NCBI GenBank assembly: GCA_910588775.1
Contig: CAJURH010000025.1
Span: 9,327-36,973 of the forward strand
Source of the DNA: an uncultured Lachnospiraceae bacterium
GTDB lineage: Bacteria > Bacillota > Clostridia > Lachnospirales > Lachnospiraceae
DNA: 27,647 nucleotides
Direction: 5' to 3'
The position numbers were made by a program, and so were the translations under genes. The notes beneath the pieces were generated by a model that ran no database searches, was not told the DNA's origin, and saw only the letters and a list, made by a program, of their open reading frames with translations. Positions 1 through 8,051 of this stretch are shown here, in pieces (the first letter of the stretch is position 1; each line of letters begins with the position of its first letter).

Positions 1-813
1 CGGATCGGGATTTGTGAAGCCTGAAGCAAAAGGTTTATCCTGTGCTGCATACGGGCAGGCGCCGCCATCCACAATAAAATGCGCGCCAGTGACCCAGGTA
101 GCTTCATCCGAACATAAGTAAGTTGCACAATATGCAATGTCTTCCGGTTCGCCCAAACGGCCGATGGAACAGACTTCACGGCACATGGCTTCCTGTATTT
201 CGGAATTATTTCTAACATCTTCCGGCGTCATATTGGTTTGGGTGGGACCTGGACAGATCACATTCAGGCGCACACCCTTGGGAGAAAACTCACGGGTCAG
301 ATTGCGGGTCATGATATCCACAGCCGCCTTAAAACCGCCGTAATAATAAGCGTTTGTTTCTGGCTTAACGCAAGAGATAGAGGCAATATTTACCACAGAA
401 TTCTTGCCGTGGGAATTTTCCTTTGTCATCACCGGCAGGAACTTTTGCATCGTCCAGCAATAGGCGCGGTAATTGGTTTCACTGATGAAATCATAATCCT
501 CATCGGTATGCTCCAGAAACGGCGCATGAACCAAAACGCCGGCGCAGTTGGCCAGAGTCGTCAGCGTGCCATACTTTTCCATAACCACGTCATAGAGTTT
601 GTCCACATCCGCTTTTTTGCGCAAATTGGTCTGCACAAAAGTAGCTTCTTTGCCAGTGGCGTTGATTTCGTCAACGGTTTTCTGACCTTCCACAGCGTTG
701 AAATCAGCGGCCACAATCTTCGCGCCCTCCGCCGCCCACATTTTAGCGATTGCGCGTCCAATGCCGGACCCGGTTCCAGTGACAACTGCAATTTTACCTT
801 CCATTCTGTTCAT
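1..813 (-). CDS. Short-chain dehydrogenase/reductase, 3' end outside the window
   Basis: Classical SDR that should oxidise or reduce a hydroxyl/keto group with NAD(H) in the cytoplasm; the substrate is unknown. The 271 visible codons are open to the left edge, so the stop is missing. The cofactor motif TGTGSGIG lies at residues 12-19, an ANCAG version of the NNAG motif at about 88-92, catalytic Ser at 145 (NIASIS), and Tyr158/Lys162 in YGGFK. Asp37 at the end of beta-2 (AADFN) favours NAD over NADP, by family knowledge. The start at 813 follows GGAGGAT with 7 nt spacing. The usual SDR end (VDGG) is at about 248-251, so the tail is already a little longer than normal and the stop should lie close by. 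It follows the MFS gene by 67 nt on the same strand and is probably co-transcribed with it. Confidence 0.92.
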   Translation of the reverse strand, partial: MNRMEGKIAVVTGTGSGIGRAIAKMWAAEGAKIVAADFNAVEGQKTVDEINATGKEATFVQTNLRKKADVDKLYDVVMEKYGTLTTLANCAGVLVHAPFLEHTDEDYDFISETNYRAYCWTMQKFLPVMTKENSHGKNSVVNIASISCVKPETNAYYYGGFKAAVDIMTRNLTREFSPKGVRLNVICPGPTQTNMTPEDVRNNSEIQEAMCREVCSIGRLGEPEDIAYCATYLCSDEATWVTGAHFIVDGGACPYAAQDKPFASGFTNPDP

Positions 814-880
814 AGTTGATATCCTCCAAACTTTTTATTTTTTATCATTACCTGGCACACCCAGGAAATAAGCAAATCCA

Positions 881-2119
881 CTAAATAGACTTCGCGCCCT
901 GGGCGGATTTGGCAGCCATGGCCAGCTCCCCTTTATTGCCAAGCTCCGGTACCGTTAAGCCAAACAGCCCAAGGAGCACAAGACAAACCGCACCACAGGT
1001 GAACACTCCCACATAATTGTCCTTAAAAACAGCAGCCACAATCACAGGGAACAGCCATCCAAAAAGTCCTGCCGCCGTCTGGTTCATACCACCAGCCATT
1101 CCACCCATCTCGGGACCAAATTCTCCAGTCATGGGAATCAAAGCAATGCGGCCCATGTTTACGCCGATACTGCCTGCAACGATAAATGAACAGATGCCCA
1201 TACCAAGCATGGTGGGAATTCCCGTTGGAACGAATGCGTAAACCAGATAATATCCTATGCCTCCCACCGCACAGATAAAGAGATACGGAAGATTGTATTT
1301 TCCGATCTTATCCACCAAAAAACCGCTGACCATGCTGCCAAAGAGTAAGCACAGGTTCATCACCGTAGCCGTCGTGCCGGCCATGGCCGGATTCATGCCC
1401 TTGCCAATCATACAGGTCACAGCATAAGAATTGATGAGAATCGCACAGCCAACGGCTAAACCGCCGCAGAGCATGATTTTTATCATTGTGGGGCTTTTCA
1501 GTACGCTGAAAATATTCAGAGACGGAGCGTCTTCCTGCCTCTGCCCTTTGCCACTGTCATGTTCAGGATCTTTTACCATAACGATCCATGCGATTGTTAT
1601 GAGAATCATGCCTACAGCGATAAACGCCAATGCCGCGCGGGTAGAAGGAAACATGGCCGCAATAGCGAAAGCCAATGTGGTTCCCATGCCAGATCCTGCA
1701 CTGTAGACACTCATAACAGAAGCCATTTCCTTTGGTTTAAAATAATAAGAAAAAAGCTTGGGTCCCAGCATAGTGGCAGGCAGCCAAAGCGCTGAGGAAA
1801 TGAAAGTCAAAATCCAAAGCGGCCAATAAGAACTGACAAACAGCCGAAGAACGGCAACTGCCGATGCGCCCACGAACACCAACGATGGGAATTTGCGCAG
1901 CCCAAATCGATCTGTCAGATAACCAACCAAAATCGAGAAGAAAAAGCCGCCCAGGTTGGAAACGCCGGAGATCGAAGTCAACTGCGTCTGGGTCATGCCG
2001 TACTTTTCCATAACGTCTACGGCGCGGGCAGAAAATACCATATTGGTAAATCCATTCAGCGTCAGAGCCAGGAACATCAGCACAACCAATGCATAACGAA
2101 TGAAATTTTTGTTACTCAT
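881..2119 (-). CDS. MFS transporter (about 412 aa, 12 predicted membrane segments)
   Basis: Major facilitator superfamily permease. Strongly hydrophobic segments alternate along the whole length, and the motif A loop after helix 2 reads GYLTDRFGLRKF. A hydrophilic central loop (about residues 185-205) separates two six-helix halves. The substrate cannot be read from sequence; carboxylate-type uptake is only a guess from general similarity to oxalate/formate-antiporter-like members. The start is uncertain. The reading frame extends to 2197, but the first hydrophobic helix fits ATG at 2119; a GTG at 2128 lies only 3 nt after an AAGGAG sequence. A good promoter lies just upstream. Neighbours (LysR gene upstream, SDR downstream, divergent AOR operon) suggest that it moves the substrate or product of that pathway. 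Confidence 0.9.
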   Translation of the reverse strand: MSNKNFIRYALVVLMFLALTLNGFTNMVFSARAVDVMEKYGMTQTQLTSISGVSNLGGFFFSILVGYLTDRFGLRKFPSLVFVGASAVAVLRLFVSSYWPLWILTFISSALWLPATMLGPKLFSYYFKPKEMASVMSVYSAGSGMGTTLAFAIAAMFPSTRAALAFIAVGMILITIAWIVMVKDPEHDSGKGQRQEDAPSLNIFSVLKSPTMIKIMLCGGLAVGCAILINSYAVTCMIGKGMNPAMAGTTATVMNLCLLFGSMVSGFLVDKIGKYNLPYLFICAVGGIGYYLVYAFVPTGIPTMLGMGICSFIVAGSIGVNMGRIALIPMTGEFGPEMGGMAGGMNQTAAGLFGWLFPVIVAAVFKDNYVGVFTCGAVCLVLLGLFGLTVPELGNKGELAMAAKSAQGAKSI

Positions 2120-2164
2120 TTTAGGTTTCACACACTCCTTTGTAAGAATATTTTTATTATTTTC

Positions 2165-2193
2165 AGTATAAAGGCGCGTTCCTTTTGGAACAA
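2165..2193 (-). promoter_or_regulatory. Sigma-A-type promoter of the MFS-SDR operon
   Basis: On the minus strand, TTGTTC (2188-2193) and TATACT (2165-2170) are separated by exactly 17 nt. The predicted start of transcription is near 2158, about 40 nt before the likely MFS start codon. The LysR gene upstream ends in its own terminator, which agrees with separate transcription of MFS-SDR. Confidence 0.7.
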
Positions 2194-2209
2194 ACAAGTA
2201 ATATTACTT
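2178..2209. promoter_or_regulatory. Two palindromes at the MFS promoter, candidate LysR-type operators
   Basis: GTTCCTTTTGGAAC (2178-2191) is a perfect inverted repeat placed in the spacer and edge of the -35 box. AAGTAATATTACTT (2196-2209) is a perfect 14-bp palindrome immediately upstream of the -35 box. Both positions are suitable for regulator binding. The adjacent LysR protein is the obvious candidate ligand, but that is inference from position only. Confidence 0.5.
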
Positions 2210-2262
2210 TATTTATCAAAAAAAACGCTGTTTCCCAGGACTTATTCATTTATTGCATGACA

Positions 2263-2306
2263 TAAAAAATACCGGCAAAATCATTTTCTGGGATTTTACC
2301 GATATT
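2263..2306 (-). terminator. Rho-independent terminator after the LysR gene
   Basis: Bases 2292-2306 and 2268-2282 form a 15-bp stem (two G-U pairs in RNA) with a 9-nt loop. On the minus strand it runs directly into a T tract ending near 2263. It sits 27 nt after the LysR stop and isolates that gene from the MFS-SDR unit. Confidence 0.85.
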
Positions 2307-2332
2307 TCTATTGGGCGTTTTTTATGTATTTT

Positions 2333-3247
2333 TTAATAATTCAGCGGAATAGAGTTGTCACGGATTACATCCAGCGCCAAAGACAGCGCAGGATTGGAGG
2401 CGTCGGCCATATAACCAATGCCCAGCGGCAATGTAATCGCTTTTGGCGAATCCAGCTCAAGCAGTTTCAGATCACCTTCCGCATAACTGATCACATATTC
2501 CGGAACAATCGCCAGACTGGAAGTCACCGAAGACATGAATAGCAGTTCCTCCATCCGATCGATTTGATCAAAAGTAATTATGTTCTGAAAATCACGCAGG
2601 CCAAGCTGTTCCATATCATGACACATTTGTTTATAGGATGCAGGCATGCTTCTGAGATTTAACATAGAAATTGGATTATTGAAAAGCATTTCCGGCGTAA
2701 TCCGCTTATTCCGGGCCAGAGGATGGCTTCCCGGACATACGACGTAAGGCTTAAACGTTTCCAGAATATGCACTTTGATACTGCTGACTTCTGCCATATC
2801 ATGGGGAATGCCGATGGCAAGATCGCACTTCCCCCGCTGGAGATATTCCACCATTTCACACGGTCGTATAATGATAACAGATATATGCAAATCTGGATAC
2901 TGTGTCTTAAAGTAACAGATTCGGGACATAAGAATCAGGCTCTCAATACAGCTTGTTACAGCGACCACGACGCTGCCCGTTGCGCCGGATGCGAGACTTT
3001 GACTGGAAGAAACCGCAGTCTCATAATTCTCTACAAGCCGGGATATATGATTATAAAAATTATGCCCGGCTTTGGTCAACTCAACCTTGCGTTTATTCCG
3101 CACGAACAACTGAAAACCCAACTCTTTTTCCATATTTGCAATATGTTGACTCATAGCCGTCTGCGTAATGAAGCACTCTTCCGCCGCACGGGTAAAATTC
3201 AGGCATTGCGCCACCTTCAGGAAATATTTCAATCCATTTATATCCAT
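2333..3247 (-). CDS. LysR-family transcriptional regulator (304 aa)
   Basis: Typical LTTR length. The N-terminal winged helix-turn-helix covers residues 1-60, with the family pattern TRAAEECFITQTAMSQHIA followed by LGFQLFVR and LTKAG. Residues about 90-300 form the effector-binding domain (SGATGSVVVAV, DLAIGIP, PYVVCPGSHPLA). Such proteins bind T-N11-A inverted repeats and respond to a small pathway molecule; the effector here is unknown. The start is preceded by GGAGGG about 12 nt upstream, with a second weak GAGGA directly abutting. The gene lies between the divergent ferredoxin-AOR operon and the MFS-SDR unit, so it probably controls both and itself. Confidence 0.93.
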   Translation of the reverse strand: MDINGLKYFLKVAQCLNFTRAAEECFITQTAMSQHIANMEKELGFQLFVRNKRKVELTKAGHNFYNHISRLVENYETAVSSSQSLASGATGSVVVAVTSCIESLILMSRICYFKTQYPDLHISVIIIRPCEMVEYLQRGKCDLAIGIPHDMAEVSSIKVHILETFKPYVVCPGSHPLARNKRITPEMLFNNPISMLNLRSMPASYKQMCHDMEQLGLRDFQNIITFDQIDRMEELLFMSSVTSSLAIVPEYVISYAEGDLKLLELDSPKAITLPLGIGYMADASNPALSLALDVIRDNSIPLNY

Positions 3248-3306
3248 TCCTCGCGAAAGCCCTCCTTTGATTTAGTGAGTTCCAGCATAACTCTAAAAAC
3301 AAGTCT

Positions 3307-3315
3307 ATTATATCA
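3307..3315 (-). promoter_or_regulatory. Extended -10 promoter of the LysR gene
   Basis: The minus strand reads TGATATAAT (TGn plus consensus TATAAT, 3307-3315). The matching -35 region is weak, as is common for extended -10 promoters. The predicted start, near 3300, lies about 50 nt before the LysR start codon. Confidence 0.6.
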
Positions 3316-3448
3316 CATAGTCTAAGATTTGTATACGCCACAACGTTTTGAGAAAAAGCGCTCCTCCTTACATAAAAAACAAAACACTTATAAGCAAAAC
3401 TTTACACTGAATTTCTTTTTACGGATACTTTTTTATTTAGCGAAAATA

Positions 3449-3465
3449 TTTGTTTTCTTAACAAA
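3449..3465. promoter_or_regulatory. T-N11-A type inverted repeat upstream of the ferredoxin-AOR promoter
   Basis: TTTGTT-TTCTT-AACAAA is a perfect 6-5-6 inverted repeat ending 8 nt before the -35 box, at about -61 to -45 relative to the predicted start. This is the usual place for LysR-type activation sites. The rest of the 311-nt gap between the divergent genes (3248-3558) is AT-rich and holds only the two promoters and this repeat as clear signals. Confidence 0.5.
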
Positions 3466-3473
3466 AAAATGAA

Positions 3474-3503
3474 TTGGACCTTACAAAGAGTTTCAAATAT
3501 AAT
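3474..3503 (+). promoter_or_regulatory. Promoter of the ferredoxin-AOR operon
   Basis: TTGGAC (3474-3479) and TATAAT (3498-3503) are separated by 18 nt. The predicted start near 3510 leaves a leader of about 50 nt before the TTG start codon. Confidence 0.7.
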
Positions 3504-3558
3504 TTCAGAGATAAAATATCTGTAAAAAAATTAATAATTTTGAAAAAGGAGTCAGATT

Positions 3559-4107
3559 TTGGGAGAAAAAATTTACGCAAAAGAGCCGCGCTCGCCGAAG
3601 GAACTGGCGCAGTACGGCAACCATATCGTCCAGTATTCTCCGGAATACTCCCTGTGCGCCGGATGCGAAACCTGCGCAATCATGTGCGGACTGAGCCATG
3701 AAGGCTTTACCGGACCTGGCAACAGCCGCATCAAGGTGAATCTGGGCACGCGTTCATTGATGCACCATGTCGTCGCGTGTCAGCAGTGCAACGATCATCC
3801 GTGTTATGAGGCATGTCCGAAAAAGGATGAGGCCATGAAAATTGACGAAAAGGGAATTGTGTACATCGACGAAGAATTCTGCATCGGCTGCGGACGGTGC
3901 GCAAAAAATTGCAAGTTTCAGCCCACCCGCATCGCCATGAAGCGGGACAAGGCGCGCAAACAGTGGAAGGCCGTCAAATGCGACCTATGCCGGGATAATC
4001 CGGAGGGGCCCCAATGCATAAAATGGTGCCCTGTGCGCTGCATTGGCCTCAGTGAAGATTCTGCCTTTTCGCCAGATGGCACAAAGCCTGCAGAACTGAA
4101 CCTGTGA
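3559..4107 (+). CDS. Four-cluster [4Fe-4S] ferredoxin subunit of the AOR-type enzyme
   Basis: Electron-transfer subunit of the DmsB/HycB/NrfC polyferredoxin type, probably cytoplasmic since no signal peptide is visible. Four cluster-binding groups can be counted: Cys33-36-39-43, Cys74-77-82-86 (CxxCx4CxxxCP), Cys108-111-114-118, and Cys141-144-153-157, with an extra Cys161. Together they can hold four [4Fe-4S] clusters. The start is an unusual TTG supported by AAGGAG with 7 nt spacing; no ATG in this frame fits. The AOR gene begins 43 nt downstream with its own ribosome binding site. Small FeS subunits of this kind are known partners of AOR-family catalytic subunits (WorS, BamC and AorA types), so the two genes probably form one complex passing electrons to or from ferredoxin or NAD(H). 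Confidence 0.9.
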   Translation: MGEKIYAKEPRSPKELAQYGNHIVQYSPEYSLCAGCETCAIMCGLSHEGFTGPGNSRIKVNLGTRSLMHHVVACQQCNDHPCYEACPKKDEAMKIDEKGIVYIDEEFCIGCGRCAKNCKFQPTRIAMKRDKARKQWKAVKCDLCRDNPEGPQCIKWCPVRCIGLSEDSAFSPDGTKPAELNL

Positions 4108-4150
4108 AAACCTATTAACTTGCACCATATTATGCGAGGAAGGACTATAT

Positions 4151-6328
4151 ATGCCAAATTATAAGATTTCCGATATTTTAGAAAATCCCGACAACACCCA
4201 AAAGTTGTACGGCTACTGCGGCAAAATCGCCCGCATCAACCTGACGACAAAAGAAATATCGTACCTCAACACCTATCCATACGTTCCCAAATATGTTGGA
4301 GGCCGTATGCTCATCAACCGTATCTTCTGGGACGAGGTTCCGACAAACGTGTCCGCCTTCGACGAAGGCAATAAATTCATCTACATGAACGGTCCCACCA
4401 CCGGCACGGGCATCCCCGCCAGCGGACGCAGCGCCGCCTGTGCCATCGGCGCAAGCAACAATCCAGAACAGTTCTGCTGGGGCAACATCGGCGGCTGGTT
4501 CGCCACAGAACTGAAATACGCAGGCTACGACGGCTTCATCATCGAAGGCAAATCCGAGGTCCCGGTTCACATCAAAATCGAAGACGACAAAATTGAAATC
4601 CTGCCCGCAGACGACCTGTGGGGACTGCGGGTTCATCAGACCCAGAGCGCTCTGGAAGATAAATACGGACACGATTTCAAATCCATGGTCATCGGCCCTG
4701 CCGGAGAAAATCTGGTGCGCATCGCCTCCATCACCACTTCCAACGATTGCGTTTTTGCCAAAGGCGGCTTTGGCGCAGTCTGGGGCAGCAAGAAGCTGAA
4801 GGCCATCACTGTCCATGGCAACGGCATTGTCGCTCCGGCAGACATTGAGAAACTGAAATATCTGCGCCTGAACATGAATAATCCTGGCATGCGCCCGTCC
4901 CCCATACTTCATATGACAGAACTTGGCGTGCCCGGAGGCGAATTTCCGGCAAATTACGATCGCGCCAACGTCTCCTGCAGCCCTGGTTGCAACCAGCACT
5001 GCAACGCAGTTTTACTAAACTGCAAAAACGCATTTGACGATGAGCTTGTGAATCATGTGGAAAAATGCGTAAGCTTAAGCCGTTTCGATTACAAAACGGA
5101 CATCCCCACCACCGTAGGCATGTTCTGGCCCACAAAACAAAACTACTGCGCCCCCTGCAAACTGCTCAGTCGTGAGTTCCCAGAACCAGACTTCACAGAC
5201 CCGGACTTTGAAGGGCAGGCACAGCCCATTCCCCCGGATATCTATAATTTATGGGACGCTGACTATGACCGGGGAAATATCATCAACGATCTGTGCAACG
5301 ACTATGGCATTGACAAATGGGAAATCTGGGTCTTCATGATGCCATGGATGGCCATGTGCAAACGCGAGCATTTATTGGACGATAACGATTTAGGGGTGGG
5401 CATGGAGGTGGATGTGGAAAACGAAACTTTCATGAAAAAATTTGTGGAAAATCTCGTCTACCGCAAAGGCGAATACGGCGATCTATTCGCTGAAGGCATG
5501 TCCCGCGCCCTGCGCAAAATGGGTTACGATAAATACGGCGACACAATTTACCACGGACGCTTCTCCCAGGTATTGGGCGGCAAGCGGACGGATATCCCCG
5601 TATCCCTGGAAGCGGCCTGGGGACAAAGCGTCCACTGGCAAGGGCGCGGCTTTGAAGGAGCCATCGAAAAACCCACCTGGCTGGCCATGAATCTAATCAA
5701 CATGGTTTCCACCCGCGACGCCCAGACCGTAGAACATTTCCACTGTAAATACGAACACCATGCAGCGGCAATGAAAGACCCTTACCACTGCAGCGCCATC
5801 ATCGACGCCATCAACCACACCCAGAACTGCGCGGAAATCAAGGATTCCGTCATGAGCTGTGAATGGCAAAGCCCCGATCCCTGGTGGCCAGATATGGAAG
5901 CGGAGATGTTTAACGCGGCCACAGGCTGCAATCTGACCGCCGAGGACCTGGAGGAAGCCGCCATCCGTTCCAAGTTACTCTTCCGGGCCATCCTTGTCAG
6001 CTACCACGGCCGCACCCGCCGCAAAGAGATGGAGGCCATCTGGCGCACCGTTTCCATCCCCGATTCCTGGAACGAAGTCGCCGACTGGCAGCAATGGAAC
6101 GAGATGGTAGATCTGTACTACGAAAGCCGCGGCTGGGATCTGGAAACAGGATGGCCCTACCGCGAAACTTACGAGAAATATGGTCTCAAAGACGTAGCCG
6201 ACAAAATGGAAAAACTGGGATTTCTGCCGACGCGCCCCACGAAACGCTGGCACGACTACGGCGAAGCGCCTTATGTCCAGTTTGTGGAAAACCGTAAGCT
6301 GGAACCGGACGCAGACCAGACTGTCTAA
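4151..6328 (+). CDS. Aldehyde ferredoxin oxidoreductase-family tungstoenzyme (725 aa)
   Basis: Catalytic subunit of the AOR family: a bis-pyranopterin tungsten (or molybdenum) enzyme with one [4Fe-4S] cluster, normally oxidising aldehydes to acids or running the reverse. The N-terminal domain is clear: GKIARINLTTKEI at about 24, GPTTGTGIPASGRSA, GGWFATELKYAGYDGFIIEG and GGFGAVWGSKKLKAI. The cluster cysteines appear as Cys276, Cys280 and Cys284 (spacing CxxxCxxxC rather than the usual CxxCxxxC), with a distal Cys570 in DSVMSCEW, equivalent to the DxxGxC motif. At 725 residues it is about 120 longer than archaeal AOR; the excess probably lies between Cys284 and Cys570 and includes a further NYCAPCK pair. 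The start at 4151 follows AGGAAGGA. Substrate unknown; the neighbouring SDR and transporter suggest an alcohol/aldehyde/acid or related conversion of an imported compound. Confidence 0.93.
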   Translation: MPNYKISDILENPDNTQKLYGYCGKIARINLTTKEISYLNTYPYVPKYVGGRMLINRIFWDEVPTNVSAFDEGNKFIYMNGPTTGTGIPASGRSAACAIGASNNPEQFCWGNIGGWFATELKYAGYDGFIIEGKSEVPVHIKIEDDKIEILPADDLWGLRVHQTQSALEDKYGHDFKSMVIGPAGENLVRIASITTSNDCVFAKGGFGAVWGSKKLKAITVHGNGIVAPADIEKLKYLRLNMNNPGMRPSPILHMTELGVPGGEFPANYDRANVSCSPGCNQHCNAVLLNCKNAFDDELVNHVEKCVSLSRFDYKTDIPTTVGMFWPTKQNYCAPCKLLSREFPEPDFTDPDFEGQAQPIPPDIYNLWDADYDRGNIINDLCNDYGIDKWEIWVFMMPWMAMCKREHLLDDNDLGVGMEVDVENETFMKKFVENLVYRKGEYGDLFAEGMSRALRKMGYDKYGDTIYHGRFSQVLGGKRTDIPVSLEAAWGQSVHWQGRGFEGAIEKPTWLAMNLINMVSTRDAQTVEHFHCKYEHHAAAMKDPYHCSAIIDAINHTQNCAEIKDSVMSCEWQSPDPWWPDMEAEMFNAATGCNLTAEDLEEAAIRSKLLFRAILVSYHGRTRRKEMEAIWRTVSIPDSWNEVADWQQWNEMVDLYYESRGWDLETGWPYRETYEKYGLKDVADKMEKLGFLPTRPTKRWHDYGEAPYVQFVENRKLEPDADQTV

Positions 6329-6367
6329 ATGTGCGCCTTGCTCTTCTTTTTCTTTATCCGCAAAAAT

Positions 6368-6396
6368 GAAAAAGCCACAAATTGCGTGGCTTTTTC
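6368..6396. terminator. Bidirectional terminator between the AOR and VanY genes
   Basis: GAAAAAGCCAC (6368-6378) and GTGGCTTTTTC (6386-6396) form a perfect 11-bp stem with a 7-nt loop and have T runs on both strands. It ends both the plus-strand ferredoxin-AOR operon and the minus-strand operon that stops at 6398. Confidence 0.9.
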
Positions 6397-6397
6397 A

Positions 6398-7075
6398 CTA
6401 TTGCAAAGATTCGATATATTCTTCCAAACATACGCCCTGCGCCGCTATCTTCTCCGCCGCTTCTCTCCCCACATATCTGTAATGCCACGGCTCATTGATA
6501 ACGCCTGTGATATCAGTTTTATCCGAGGGATATCGCTTGATAAACCCATATTTGTATCCATTTTGAGCCAGCCAGTCATACACTTCATCGCTGGAGCTTT
6601 TCTCCGTATCCGCGTTAATGTCCACGGCGATGCCCAGTTGATGTTCGCTGGTCCCTGGAAGAGCGACCCACTGTTTGGCCAGTTTTTCCGCATTGGTTTT
6701 GGAATGCCCTTCGTATTCATACGCTTCTATTTTCTCATCCAATAAACGCTTCTGTTCTTCCCCTGTTCGGTATCCTGCCGCCACAAATAAAGCCAATCCC
6801 TGTGCGCGGGCCGCATCAAGCATCTCCTGCAAATCCGGGTATATTCTGGAATCCACCTTTTGGCCGTTTAACAATTCCACCAATTCCACTTTATAATCTT
6901 TGGGAATAAAATTGTCGCGGTTTACCAAAATCAGATTCCACCCGTTGTCTATACGGACTGCTTTTGGACCAGAGGAAGACTGAATCACTTTCATCTGTAA
7001 AATCGCAAAAGCGACCATAAATAAAACAAAACATATCCATATTTTATAAAATTTTCGTCTCTTGCGCCGCTTCAT
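6398..7075 (-). CDS. VanY-family D,D-carboxypeptidase, membrane-anchored (225 aa)
   Basis: Zinc peptidase that removes the terminal D-Ala from peptidoglycan stem peptides, acting outside the membrane. Residues about 11-28 form one N-terminal membrane anchor after a very basic start. The metallopeptidase core shows SEHQLGIAVDI (zinc ligands His145 and Asp152) and NEPWHYR (catalytic Glu195, zinc ligand His198), so the active site is intact. Its start lies inside the end of the preceding MacB-like gene (32-nt overlap), which places it as the last gene of the six-gene operon, directly before the terminator. Membership of this operon suggests a cell-envelope role for the whole set. Confidence 0.93.
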   Translation of the reverse strand: MKRRKRRKFYKIWICFVLFMVAFAILQMKVIQSSSGPKAVRIDNGWNLILVNRDNFIPKDYKVELVELLNGQKVDSRIYPDLQEMLDAARAQGLALFVAAGYRTGEEQKRLLDEKIEAYEYEGHSKTNAEKLAKQWVALPGTSEHQLGIAVDINADTEKSSSDEVYDWLAQNGYKYGFIKRYPSDKTDITGVINEPWHYRYVGREAAEKIAAQGVCLEEYIESLQ

Positions 7076-8051
7076 CTTTCCCCTCCATCGCCTCTCTATT
7101 CCATAAATTTTTTATCCGAAACGCCGCCTGCCCCAGCAAAACAGCGCTTAGCGCCCACGCTGTCCCTTTCAGAAAACAAATGATCCATTCCAGCTCCATT
7201 CCTGTCTTCTCCCGCCCCAGAAAAGCCTCTACATTGCTTTTAGCCGCCTCCCACCAGTTTTTCCAAAATTGAAAATTGGACCATTTGTCTGGAATCATCG
7301 TTTCCGGAATTTCAACCAGCCACAGAATCAGAAAGAAAAATAAAAGAAGCAAACCCCATCGAATTCCTTCTCCACAGATTCCTCGCAGATTTCTGAAAAT
7401 ACAGATGCTTAAAGATATGGGAAACAATAAAAGCAAAAGCTGCAGGATTTCTCTGAGAAACATTCCATGCACTGCGGTTCCCGAAATGCCATAGCGCAGC
7501 AGGAAACTCTTCACTTCTGCGTCTGTGCCGCCCTGCAGCGTTATGCAATCTGTAAACTCCAGCTCACCAGGCCGAACTGCCAGGACGGGGATTCCTCCTC
7601 TCAAAATCCCCCGTATGGTCCATCGCTTTCCCTGGCAGACGATTTCATTTCCAATGACCTCCTCACTTCCAAAAAGCTCCCTCGCGGTTTTGGCGTCCAG
7701 ATAACACCCTCTCGCATCTTGTTCCTGAAGTTTCACGAATCCGCCAAAGACCACGTCCAGATTTCCCCGGATTTTCCACATGCTCACGGAAAAACTGCGT
7801 TTAAACTGAGGGTTTTCCACATTTATGCCATCTGTTTTCCCCCAAAGGGCATACTCCAGGGAGGATTCTTCTTTTGCCTGGGTTTCCCGAATATGGTCAT
7901 AATCCGCTTTGGAAAGAGAAACGTCCATCACCTGGTGCGTATTGGGATAATGGCGCAGCTGACTGTAGCAGGAAATCCCCGCATAATAGGAGTAAATCCC
8001 CGCCAGAGTAAGCAGCAGACAGATGCTTCTCTTCCACCAACGCCGAATCAT
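7044..8051 (-). CDS. MacB/FtsX-type ABC permease-like membrane protein (335 aa)
   Basis: The topology matches a MacB-type permease: one N-terminal helix (about 11-27), an extracellular domain (about 28-200), then three further helices (about 205-225, 232-250 and 293-313). The extracellular part resembles the MacB periplasmic core domain, especially a stretch of the type DAKTARELFG..IGNEI..G..WTIRGIL. The protein has no ATPase domain and none is encoded nearby. A tryptophan-rich loop (about 251-290) between the last helices is unusual for the family. The start overlaps the stop of the HlyD-type gene by ATGA, so translation is coupled. Family placement rests on topology and the core-domain pattern and is moderately certain. 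Confidence 0.7.
   Translation of the reverse strand: MIRRWWKRSICLLLTLAGIYSYYAGISCYSQLRHYPNTHQVMDVSLSKADYDHIRETQAKEESSLEYALWGKTDGINVENPQFKRSFSVSMWKIRGNLDVVFGGFVKLQEQDARGCYLDAKTARELFGSEEVIGNEIVCQGKRWTIRGILRGGIPVLAVRPGELEFTDCITLQGGTDAEVKSFLLRYGISGTAVHGMFLREILQLLLLLFPISLSICIFRNLRGICGEGIRWGLLLLFFFLILWLVEIPETMIPDKWSNFQFWKNWWEAAKSNVEAFLGREKTGMELEWIICFLKGTAWALSAVLLGQAAFRIKNLWNREAMEGKDEAAQETKIL

Noticed and set aside
238..819. Plus-strand open frame of 193 codons
   Set aside because: It is antisense to the SDR gene, whose complete catalytic motifs fix the minus strand as coding.
3458..3701. Small open frames on both strands across the ferredoxin start
   Set aside because: They overlap the promoter and the well-supported ferredoxin gene and have no ribosome binding sites or domains.
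4178..4999. Long antisense open frame (273 codons) opposite the AOR gene
   Set aside because: It is an Ala/Gly/Val-rich mirror of the strongly coding AOR frame, with no ribosome binding site or recognisable domain.
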